DNA of 6,345 nucleotides from Sulfurovum sp. (GCA_026985755.1 JALSPX010000280.1:1-6345); one strand, 5' to 3'. Counted from the first letter of the stretch, positions 1-4,890 are shown. Numbers and translations: made by a program. Notes: generated from the sequence alone by a model not told the origin.

Positions 1-355
1 AATGGGTGTTGGCATCTATAAGTATATCCACATAGTTGTCTTCTTTGTTTCTGCTTCTGTAATGTGCATCATCTTTAAGTCCCAGTTTCTCTTGTATAGA
101 TGAGCGTACACTCTCCCTGTTTAGCATCTCCCCCTCTATGGCACAACTAGCCATAATCTCATTTTCCAGTGCATTGAGCTGTGTCTGTTTGATATTGTCT
201 GCATCCATCACAGAGAGGTAGGCGATGAGTTTGCCTTGTTCTAGTGTTATCTCTTGCATGAGGGGGTCTAGGGCATCTCTGTCATAGGTAAAATGCGGAT
301 AGGCTTCATCTTGCCATATCCATTGGCTTTGTTGTGTTGTTTTCTTGTTCATCAT
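1..355 (-). CDS. Fic family protein, DUF4172-type N-terminal part (3' end outside window)
   Basis: This minus-strand frame stays open from ATG at 355-353 to the window edge, giving 118 residues and one extra base. The N-terminus (WIWQDEAYPHFTYD, residues 12-25) followed by a helical segment resembles the DUF4172 domain found before the Fic fold. Residues 70-75 (SCAIEG) match the (S/T)xxxE(G/N) inhibitory motif of class II Fic proteins, whose glutamate blocks productive ATP binding. The following LNRESVRSSI stretch is also typical. The catalytic HxFx(D/E)GNGRxxR motif should lie beyond the edge, so activity cannot be judged. Fic enzymes usually transfer AMP from ATP to hydroxyl side chains of target proteins. 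ATG codons stand at 355 and 352, with no Shine-Dalgarno sequence before either. Family membership is confident; the target is unknown. Confidence 0.88.
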   Translation of the reverse strand, partial: MMNKKTTQQSQWIWQDEAYPHFTYDRDALDPLMQEITLEQGKLIAYLSVMDADNIKQTQLNALENEIMASCAIEGEMLNRESVRSSIQEKLGLKDDAHYRSRNKEDNYVDILIDANTH

Positions 356-361
356 GGTGTC

Positions 362-390
362 ATTGTAGCCAATATGATACGAATAGTCAA
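362..390 (-). promoter_or_regulatory. Predicted fic promoter (minus strand), possibly giving a leaderless mRNA
   Basis: On the minus strand TTGACT (390-385) and TACAAT (367-362) are separated by exactly 17 bases, a good sigma-70 arrangement. A start point about 7 bases after the -10 box falls on or next to the first ATG at 355, so the transcript may have essentially no leader. This agrees with the missing ribosome binding site. Inferred from sequence only. Confidence 0.6.
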
Positions 391-407
391 ATTATTCGTA
401 TCATATT
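371..407. repeat. 15-bp perfect inverted repeat, likely operator over the fic promoter
   Basis: Left arm AATATGATACGAATA (371-385) is mirrored perfectly by the right arm at 393-407, with a 7-base spacer. The left arm fills the -35/-10 spacer of the predicted fic promoter and touches the -35 box; the right arm lies just upstream of it. A protein bound here would block RNA polymerase. The half-site core CGTATCAT occurs again at 430-437, 33 bp (about three helical turns) after the copy at 397-404. I infer an operator for a dimeric repressor, perhaps Fic itself if its unseen C-terminus carries a winged helix. Confidence 0.65.
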
Positions 408-533
408 TGAGGTGAATATGGAGGTTAATCGTATCATTTTGTGTTTTACGGGGAGTAGGTCTAATAAAATTAGGGTAAAATATGACTACTAAATATGTGT
501 ATAAAATACAAATGTTGTGAAAAATATGGCAAT

Positions 534-562
534 TTGACAGATTTTTAGCATCTAGCTATGAT
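534..562 (+). promoter_or_regulatory. Predicted strong sigma-70 promoter of the methylase remnant-dpnC-dpnD unit
   Basis: TTGACA (534-539) and TATGAT (557-562) are separated by 17 bases, close to consensus. Transcription would begin near 569 and give a leader of roughly 28 bases before the ATG at 597. A good ribosome binding site (AAAGGGGA, 585-592) precedes that ATG. dpnC has no promoter or clear ribosome binding site of its own, so this promoter probably drives dpnC and dpnD. Confidence 0.7.
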
Positions 563-596
563 TTAGGATATAGTTTTAAAAAATAAAGGGGATTGT

Positions 597-809
597 ATGA
601 CTAAAAAAATCGAAAATATTGATTTAAACAAAGCACAGCCTTTTATTAAGTGGGTAGGTGGTAAGCGTGGTTTGCTCTCCCAAATCATTCCACTACTTCC
701 AAAACAATTTAATAACTATTTTGAACCTTTTGTTGGCGGTGGAGCTTTGTTTTTTGAGCTTTATGCACAAGGTAAGTTAGATAGCCAAAAAGTATATCTA
801 AATATTTAG
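597..809 (+). pseudogene. 5' remnant of a D12-class (Dam/DpnM-like) DNA N6-adenine methylase
   Basis: Only 70 residues remain of a protein that is normally about 270-280. What remains is well preserved: QPFIKWVGGKR (residues 14-24) and YFEPFVGGGALFFE (41-54) are the N-terminal signature and S-adenosylmethionine-binding motif I of D12-class adenine methylases. This is the family of Dam and pneumococcal DpnM, which methylate GATC. The frame continues to KVYLN (65-69), where relatives go on with an acidic residue and the target-recognition domain, then ends in Ile and tandem stops TAG TAA (807-812). The catalytic DPPY motif and recognition domain are missing, so no activity is expected. The promoter and ribosome binding site are intact. 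It may now serve mainly as a leader cistron for dpnC, which starts 5 bases after the first stop. GATC specificity is inferred from family and from dpnC next door. Confidence 0.85.
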
Positions 810-814
810 TAACA

Positions 815-1582
815 ATGTATTTAAATTTACACTCTTCTTTGGCAGAAAATTACAATAGTAATTCACAAAAAATAAGAGTTTTAACAGAAGATTGGGTACA
901 CAAATATATTTTTTGTCCTTCATGCGGACTAGGTGTCAAAGAGTATGAAAATAATAAACCTGTTGCTGATTTTTATTGTTCCCAATGTCATGAGGATTAT
1001 GAGCTAAAAAGTAAAAATGGTTCAATGGGTAAAAAAATTGTAGATGGTGCTTATGCCACAATGATTGCACGACTTCAAAGTAATAATAATCCAAATTTTT
1101 TCTTTTTAAATTATGATAAAAATACCTATGATATTCAAAATTTTGTTGTTATACCTAAGCATTTTTTTGTACCAGAAATTATTGAAAAACGTAAACCATT
1201 ATCATTAACAGCACAAAGAGCTGGCTGGACAGGATGCAATATCTTATTGGAAACCATTCCTGAAAGTGGAAAGATATTCTATGTGAAAGACCATGTTTCT
1301 CAAAGTAAAGATAAAATCATTGAAGAGTGGAATAGAACAAGTTTTTTAAAAGAAAGTAAAAATATTAATTCGCGGGGTTGGCTACTAGAAATTATAAGAT
1401 GTATAGAAAAACTTGATAAGAAGCAATTTTCATTAAATGAGTTATATCAATTTGAAAAACATTTGAAAACTAAGTATCCTGAAAATAATAATATTCAAGC
1501 TAAAATAAGGCAACAGCTTCAGCTTTTGAGAGATAAAGATTACTTAAAATTTATAAGTCTCGGAAAATACAAACTGAAATAG
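815..1582 (+). CDS. dpnC: DpnI-like type IIM restriction endonuclease (cuts adenine-methylated GATC)
   Basis: The 255-residue product matches pneumococcal DpnI (254 residues) along its whole length as I recall that sequence. Shared blocks include NSQK-R-LTEDWV near residues 16-28, PVADFYC (49-55), ELKSK (63-67), DGAYATM (77-83), NNPNFFF (91-97), RKPL-T-RAGW-GCNI (126-143) and IRQQLQ-LRDK near the C-terminus. The nuclease core shows Asp52 and Glu63-x-Lys65 of the PD-(D/E)XK fold, with four zinc-ligand cysteines at 34, 37, 55 and 58. The C-terminal 70 or so residues correspond to the winged-helix domain that also reads the methylated site. DpnI cleaves GATC only when the adenine is methylated, so it attacks DNA from Dam-positive sources and leaves an unmethylated host alone. 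The start at 815 aligns with the DpnI N-terminus, but no clear ribosome binding site precedes it. Translation may be coupled to the methylase remnant. Confidence 0.96.
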   Translation: MYLNLHSSLAENYNSNSQKIRVLTEDWVHKYIFCPSCGLGVKEYENNKPVADFYCSQCHEDYELKSKNGSMGKKIVDGAYATMIARLQSNNNPNFFFLNYDKNTYDIQNFVVIPKHFFVPEIIEKRKPLSLTAQRAGWTGCNILLETIPESGKIFYVKDHVSQSKDKIIEEWNRTSFLKESKNINSRGWLLEIIRCIEKLDKKQFSLNELYQFEKHLKTKYPENNNIQAKIRQQLQLLRDKDYLKFISLGKYKLK

Positions 1583-1591
1583 AAGGTAGAA

Positions 1592-1903
1592 ATGAAAATA
1601 GATATTAGAGTGACAGAAATATTGTCTAGGGTTGTTACAATAGATTCCGATTCAGTAGAAGAAGCATTAGACTCTGTAGAGAATATGTATAATACTGAAG
1701 ATATAGTATTGGATTATTCTGATTTTGATGGTGATGTTATCATTGAGAAAAAGGAAGATGATTTTTTGAGTAGAAAGGATTTATTAGTCAATCGACTCAT
1801 TGATTATTTAATCAAAGATGAGGAAAAGCATTATGAAGAATCAGAACAACCCAAAGAGCATATATACTTGACACTGTTGAAGCTAAAGCAATACATCAAG
1901 TAG
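1592..1903 (+). CDS. dpnD: DpnD/PcfM-family protein
   Basis: 103 residues. Residues 7-52 (VTEILSRVVTID..., EEALDSVENMY, DIVLDYSDFDGDVIIE) match the DpnD/PcfM domain, a small alpha/beta unit found beside DpnI and on mobile elements. In the pneumococcal DpnI cassette the order is also dpnC then dpnD; the role of DpnD is not established. After the domain comes a charged, mainly helical tail (about 55-103). The start lies 9 bases after the dpnC stop, with a good ribosome binding site (GAAGG, 1582-1586) that overlaps the end of the dpnC stop codon, so the two genes form one operon. The frame may have been shortened: a second open frame with coding-like sequence (KYVSKEELDEVV...) begins where this one stops and would add about 44 residues after a one-base shift. 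Confidence 0.85.
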   Translation: MKIDIRVTEILSRVVTIDSDSVEEALDSVENMYNTEDIVLDYSDFDGDVIIEKKEDDFLSRKDLLVNRLIDYLIKDEEKHYEESEQPKEHIYLTLLKLKQYIK

Positions 1904-1910
1904 AAAATAT

Positions 1911-2036
1911 GTGTCAAAAGAAGAACTTGACGAAGTAGTGTATCAAATTTCACATTCTATAATGCAAGGTGAGAATAGTAGAGACATATTCGTGGACTCT
2001 TTAAAAGTTAAGGCATCTTGGAAGATAGTACAATAG
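1911..2036 (+). CDS. Possible 41-residue ORF, or the detached C-terminus of dpnD
   Basis: A GTG-initiated frame (GTG 1911, TAG 2034-2036) encodes a peptide beginning VSKEELDEVVYQIS and ending SWKIVQ. Its residue make-up looks coding-like, with an amphipathic helix. There is no in-frame ATG before residue 18 and only a weak purine stretch upstream. The frame is already open at 1887, overlapping the last codons of dpnD in another frame. It may therefore be the lost tail of dpnD instead of an independent gene. No function can be assigned. The rest of the gap to 2055 shows nothing else. Confidence 0.3.
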   Translation: MSKEELDEVVYQISHSIMQGENSRDIFVDSLKVKASWKIVQ

Positions 2037-2055
2037 CTAAACAACGCCTCAAAAT

Positions 2056-2084
2056 TTGACAAACCCCCTCTATTTATATATAAT
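2056..2084 (+). promoter_or_regulatory. Consensus sigma-70 promoter of the PIN toxin-antitoxin pair
   Basis: TTGACA (2056-2061) and TATAAT (2079-2084) stand exactly 17 bases apart: both boxes are perfect consensus with ideal spacing. The start point would be near 2091, leaving a leader of about 24 bases that contains the ribosome binding site AAAGGGG (2102-2108). A promoter this strong in front of a toxin-antitoxin operon is normally held down by autorepression, and the overlapping inverted repeat supports that. Confidence 0.75.
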
Positions 2085-2110
2085 AAAATAAAGTATATAT
2101 AAAAGGGGTT
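2062..2110. repeat. Compound inverted repeat over promoter and ribosome binding site, likely autoregulatory operator
   Basis: Two nested pairs of arms share one centre near 2088. AACCCC (2062-2067) pairs with GGGGTT (2105-2110), and TTTATATATA (2073-2082) pairs with TATATATAAA (2094-2103). The inner left arm overlaps the -10 box and the outer right arm contains the ribosome binding site of the antitoxin gene. The dyad fits an operator for the antitoxin or the toxin-antitoxin complex. The right-hand part is transcribed but the left is mostly not, so a DNA-level role is more likely than an RNA hairpin. Confidence 0.6.
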
Positions 2111-2114
2111 CCGT

Positions 2115-2387
2115 ATGCAAACTATAGGCATAGGTGAGCTTCAGAAAAATATGGGGATATTGACCCATTTGACTGAAGCATTGACCATTGTAGATAAGCG
2201 TAAAAACAAAGAGGTAGCGGTGGTTTATCCTATACATAATAGAGATGATGACAATATAGTAGAAAAATTAGCAGACAGTCTGAGAGCCAAAGCCAAAAAA
2301 AGAGGCATTGTCATAGAAGATTTGGATAAAGCAAAAGAAGAAGCCATGATGGAAGCAATGAAAGAGAAGTATGGTTTCTCTGATTGA
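2115..2387 (+). CDS. Antitoxin of a PIN-domain toxin-antitoxin pair, Phd/YefM-like
   Basis: 90 residues. The N-terminal half (IGIGELQKNMGIL, then TIVDKRKNKEVAVVYPI at about 24-40) has the pattern of Phd/YefM antitoxins, a short DNA-binding alpha/beta domain ending in a strand of the type EVAVVYP. The second half is highly charged and helical, with many Lys and Glu, as expected for the toxin-wrapping and protease-sensitive part. It overlaps the toxin gene by 17 bases, so the two are translationally coupled. The ribosome binding site AAAGGGG lies 6 bases before the ATG. It should neutralise the toxin and repress its own promoter through the upstream dyad. Assignment rests on motif pattern plus position; another small antitoxin family is possible. 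Confidence 0.72.
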   Translation: MQTIGIGELQKNMGILTHLTEALTIVDKRKNKEVAVVYPIHNRDDDNIVEKLADSLRAKAKKRGIVIEDLDKAKEEAMMEAMKEKYGFSD

Positions 2388-2757
2388 TACAAACGTTATT
2401 ATACGTTTTTTGGCAGCAGATGTTGAAAAACTACATCGTAAAAGCACGAAAATTATAAATCAAATTTATCATGATGAACTTCAAGTAGAGATACTCGGAG
2501 AGGTAATCATGGAAGTTTTGTATGTTATGAAAGGTGTGTATAAAGAAAGTAAAGAAGAAACATCAGAACATTTAAAAACTCTTTTATCATTCAAAGGTGT
2601 AGTAAATGAAGATAAATATATTTTGATAGAAGCACTCAATATGATGTGCCATAAAAATATCGACTTTGTGGATGCACTCATTTGTACGAAAAATAAAATG
2701 CAAGGCTATGGTAAAATAAGCTTTGACAAAGACGTAATGAAAAAATGCGAGAAGTAA
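2371..2757 (+). CDS. PIN-domain ribonuclease toxin, VapC-like
   Basis: The 128-residue length is typical of VapC toxins. The acidic residues of a PIN nuclease are visible in order: Asp6 in LIDTNVIIRF, Glu48 (or Glu44) in EVIMEVLYVM, Asp101 in DFVDALI, and Asp119/Asp121 in SFDKDV. These residues hold the Mg2+/Mn2+ ions that cleave RNA; VapC enzymes usually cut tRNA or rRNA at specific positions, but the target here is not readable. The start ATG at 2371 lies inside the end of the antitoxin gene, in another frame, which keeps toxin synthesis tied to antitoxin synthesis. No terminator is evident after the stop. Confidence 0.85.
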   Translation: MVSLIDTNVIIRFLAADVEKLHRKSTKIINQIYHDELQVEILGEVIMEVLYVMKGVYKESKEETSEHLKTLLSFKGVVNEDKYILIEALNMMCHKNIDFVDALICTKNKMQGYGKISFDKDVMKKCEK

Positions 2758-2810
2758 AAAAAAACATATTAAAATGTTATACTACGTAATATTTTTAGAA
2801 AGGTCTATAT

Positions 2811-3131
2811 ATGCAATTATCACAAATATACAATCAAATACTCAAAGAGTGTTTTTGGGATTATAATTTAGATGAAAAAGATATTGTCAATATCTTGCAT
2901 TCGGATGATATGAGAAAAAAGAAAAAATTATTTTCGAAAATCATATATAACTCTACAGATAAAGCTAGAACCTTGCATATGCTCTTTGATGCAGAAACAT
3001 TAAGAACACTTTTTTCTACATTTACCTCAAGTTACAATCAAAAATATATAGATAAGCATGTTTTAGTGTTAAAAAACATACTAATAGGGGAAAACAATTC
3101 TATAGAAAGTTTAGCATGGAAAAAAAGATAG
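2811..3131 (+). CDS. Small partner of an AbiEii-type nucleotidyltransferase (possible antitoxin)
   Basis: 106 residues, not confidently assigned. The N-terminal part carries an FWDY motif (residues 15-18), then DEKDIVNIL and a Lys-rich helix (35-45). This recalls the small DUF6922-like proteins often encoded just before AbiEii-type nucleotidyltransferases, where they are suspected antitoxins. The ORF overlaps the downstream gene by 16 bases, as in a coupled toxin-antitoxin pair. A ribosome binding site (GAAAGG, 2798-2803) lies 7 bases before the ATG, and a TATACT box (2778-2783) may be the -10 element, although no good -35 accompanies it. No signal peptide or membrane segment is seen. Family assignment is from memory. 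Confidence 0.6.
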   Translation: MQLSQIYNQILKECFWDYNLDEKDIVNILHSDDMRKKKKLFSKIIYNSTDKARTLHMLFDAETLRTLFSTFTSSYNQKYIDKHVLVLKNILIGENNSIESLAWKKR

Positions 3132-3784
3132 ATTATGAGAAGCTTTATCTTTTGCAAGATGAAGTACTAAAAATAGTATTTGACTTAGAGAATACTTTTT
3201 ACTTGACAGGTGGAACGGCACTACATCGTTTTTATTATCATTATAGATATTCTGATGATTTGGACTTTTTTTCTCATAACGATACTCTATTTGGCGAATC
3301 AGTCAATGAAGTCATTGATGCACTAGTAAAAAAGGACTATGATATCAGTCATACAGTACAGGCTAAAGATTTCCATAGGATAATGGTTAATGATTTTTTA
3401 CAATTGGACTTTGTAAACGATAGGGTTCACCGTGAGGGTAAAAGTAAAATAATCAATGATATCAGAGTGGATAATACAATCAATATTTTAGCCAATAAAG
3501 TCACTGCGATTGTTGGTAGAGATGAGGAAAAAGACTTTTTTGATCTCTTTTGTTTGGCTCAACATGAATCATTTAATTGGGAAACTATTTTAGAGATTGC
3601 CAATGAAAAATCTGTTTTTGATAAAGAGACTTTAATCTATAGATTAAAATCTTTTCCACTGGCATGGTTGAGTAATATAAAGATAATAGAAGATATAACC
3701 ATAAATGACGAGATGATTAAGCAATTGACTCATGATATTTTATTGGGATTGGATAATTCATTATATATAAAAAAGGAACACTAA
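3116..3784 (+). CDS. AbiEii/AbiGii-family nucleotidyltransferase, probable toxin
   Basis: 222 residues. The nucleotidyltransferase core is clear: LTGGTALHRFYYHYRYSDDL ends the motif at Asp48, with Asp50 and Phe51 next (GG at 32-33, catalytic Asp48 and Asp50). A third acidic residue is probably Asp98 in LQLDFV. The family's later motif K-xx-A-xxx-R-xxx-KD-xx-D-L is visible with Lys128, Arg135, Lys139-Asp140 and Asp143. AbiEii-type toxins, including MenT enzymes, transfer nucleotides to cellular targets; several modify the acceptor end of tRNA and so stop translation. AbiE systems abort phage infection. The start overlaps the previous gene by 16 bases. The stop is one base before yajQ, whose ribosome binding site lies within the last codons of this gene. 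Family is confident; the substrate is unknown. Confidence 0.88.
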   Translation: MEKKIDYEKLYLLQDEVLKIVFDLENTFYLTGGTALHRFYYHYRYSDDLDFFSHNDTLFGESVNEVIDALVKKDYDISHTVQAKDFHRIMVNDFLQLDFVNDRVHREGKSKIINDIRVDNTINILANKVTAIVGRDEEKDFFDLFCLAQHESFNWETILEIANEKSVFDKETLIYRLKSFPLAWLSNIKIIEDITINDEMIKQLTHDILLGLDNSLYIKKEH

Positions 3785-3785
3785 A

Positions 3786-4283
3786 ATGGCAAAAGACCAC
3801 TATTTCGACATAACAGCAAAGCTAGACATGATGGAGATGAAAAATGCTATCGTGATGGCAGAGAAAGAGGTAGCGACTCGCTTTGACTTTAAGGGTATTA
3901 AAGCAGAGATAAACTTGAATGAGCAGGCAAAGACACTCTCTCTAAGCTCATCTACAGACAGCAAGATAGACGCACTAAAAGATATACTTATCTCTAAACT
4001 CATTAAGCGTAACATCGCAGGGAAGTCACTCGAGGAGGTGAAAACTGAGGGTATCAGCGGTGGGAATACAAAGGTGATTTACCGCATCGTAGATACGATA
4101 GATAAAGATGAAGCCAAACAGATAGTCAAAGCCATTAAGGCGATGAAAGTGAAAGTGACTCCCTCTATACAGGGTGATGAAGTACGTGTCTCTGGTAAAA
4201 AGATAGATGATTTACAGGCGGTGATGGCTGAGGTGAAAACGCTTGATTTGAAGGCGCCGTTGGTGTTTGGGAATTTTAAGTAA
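3786..4283 (+). CDS. yajQ: YajQ family nucleotide-binding protein
   Basis: 165 residues, the usual YajQ length. Recognisable blocks are FDI near residue 7, NAIVMAEKEVATRFDFKG (20-37), ISKLIKRNI with the following GKSLE (about 69-81), and IQGDEVRVSGKKIDDLQAVMA (128-148), ending in the family's F-NF C-terminus. YajQ proteins are small cytosolic two-domain proteins that bind nucleotides. In Xanthomonas a member binds cyclic-di-GMP and acts as a transcription co-regulator; a general role elsewhere is unsettled. The ribosome binding site AAAGGAA (3772-3778) lies in the end of the nucleotidyltransferase gene, and the ATG comes one base after that gene's stop. Its codon use is richer in G and C than the block upstream, so it is probably a resident gene now co-transcribed with the accessory pair. 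Confidence 0.95.
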   Translation: MAKDHYFDITAKLDMMEMKNAIVMAEKEVATRFDFKGIKAEINLNEQAKTLSLSSSTDSKIDALKDILISKLIKRNIAGKSLEEVKTEGISGGNTKVIYRIVDTIDKDEAKQIVKAIKAMKVKVTPSIQGDEVRVSGKKIDDLQAVMAEVKTLDLKAPLVFGNFK

Positions 4284-4348
4284 TAATTTGAATATTTGAT
4301 TGGGGTTGCATATTGCCTTGTGTACGTACTGTGGCTTTTAAACTCTCT

Positions 4349-4414
4349 GTTCATTTCTTTCTTTTGTCTCATGACAAAAGAAAGAGAACGAACCAAAGAA
4401 AGAAAAACATGAAC
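4349..4414. repeat. Intergenic palindromic repeat with nested arms
   Basis: The core is a perfect 12-bp stem, CTTTCTTTTGTC (4357-4368) and its complement (4373-4384), around a TCAT loop; it extends 3 more pairs if one G-T pair is allowed. Outer arms GTTCAT (4349-4354) and ATGAAC (4409-4414), plus TTTCTTTC (4354-4361) and GAAAGAAA (4398-4405), form a second alternative pairing. One strand is nearly all pyrimidine and the other purine. It lies after yajQ and may end its transcript, but no T-run follows the stem. It resembles dispersed intergenic repeats; copy number cannot be seen here. Confidence 0.55.
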
Positions 4415-4469
4415 GATTTAAATATGTAAATGTGATTATATTGGTAGCTGGTTTGAAGTTTGATCTAAG

Positions 4470-4504
4470 AAAAAATGGTGATACGTATGGCTCTACGTAT
4501 CATC
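4470..4504 (-). terminator. Rho-independent terminator of the small Cys-rich gene (minus strand)
   Basis: TGATACGTA (4479-4487) and TACGTATCA (4494-4502) form a perfect 9-bp stem with a 6-base loop, extended by a G-T and a G-C pair to 4477-4504. Read on the minus strand, the stem is followed by ATTTTTT (4476-4470), the classic U-tract. It begins 22 bases after the stop of the minus-strand gene at 4526. The plus strand has no T-run, so it should act in one direction only. Confidence 0.7.
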
Positions 4505-4525
4505 GGATGATGTTGTTAGGGTGAC

Positions 4526-4777
4526 TTAACTACAGTGTCCACCGCCACAGCATCCGCCTGTGCTCTCTTGAGGGCGCTCTTCTACTTGGATAGTGAAAGT
4601 ATTTTCTGCTGTCTCTTCTGTGTAGAAGAGATGTTTTTGACAGAACTTTTGGTTCATGTGGCTCTCCATCACTTTGGCTTGCATAAGCGCATCGTCTTTA
4701 TTTTCAAATGTCATATTGTTTTCAAAATCGCTTTTCTTGAAACATCCGCACTCTTTTGCTACATTAATTGTAAACAT
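4526..4777 (-). CDS. Small Cys-rich protein with CCGGGHC tail, divergent from formate dehydrogenase
   Basis: 83 residues, function not recognised. Cysteines lie at 10, 12, 46, 76, 77 and 82, and the C-terminus ends GGCCGGGHCS. The central part (about 22-70) looks like a compact alpha/beta domain, with a helix DDALMQAKVMESHMNQKFC and a strand FTIQVEE. The CCGGGHC tail suggests binding of a metal or Fe-S cluster, and I recall similar small proteins in Campylobacterota annotated as hypothetical. A ribosome binding site (AAAGGA on the minus strand, 4788-4783) lies 5 bases before the ATG. It shares a 113-bp intergenic region with the formate dehydrogenase gene, which hints at joint control or a role with that enzyme. 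A terminator hairpin follows it. Coding status is well supported; any role is inference. Confidence 0.8.
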   Translation of the reverse strand: MFTINVAKECGCFKKSDFENNMTFENKDDALMQAKVMESHMNQKFCQKHLFYTEETAENTFTIQVEERPQESTGGCCGGGHCS

Positions 4778-4890
4778 TGTAATCCTTTAGGTTATAATTT
4801 ATGGCATAGTAACAAAGTAAGATTAATAAAACTTGATTTTAAGCGTAAATAGGATAAATTTACTCCTAATAGTGTAACAAAGGGTTATAA

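Noticed and set aside
1943..2131. 62-residue minus-strand ORF across the dpnD to antitoxin gap
   Set aside because: It runs antisense over the consensus promoter and dyad, has no plausible ribosome binding site, and its translation shows no domain pattern.
2481..2681. Minus-strand ORF inside the PIN toxin gene
   Set aside because: It lies fully antisense to a gene with clear PIN motifs; low-complexity Ser/Ile-rich translation typical of a shadow frame.
3743..3771. Weak promoter-like boxes TTGGGA-N17-TATAAA before yajQ
   Set aside because: Its start point would fall within or after the yajQ ribosome binding site, so it is unlikely to produce a translatable mRNA.
3800..4396. Two minus-strand ORFs (3800-4015 and 4079-4396) overlapping yajQ and the palindromic repeat
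   Set aside because: yajQ is unmistakable on the plus strand, and the second ORF begins inside the palindromic repeat, a common source of spurious proteins.
4535..4852. 105-residue plus-strand ORF opposite the Cys-rich gene
   Set aside because: The minus-strand frame has a ribosome binding site, a domain-like composition and its own terminator; the plus-strand frame runs into the divergent promoter region and has none of these.
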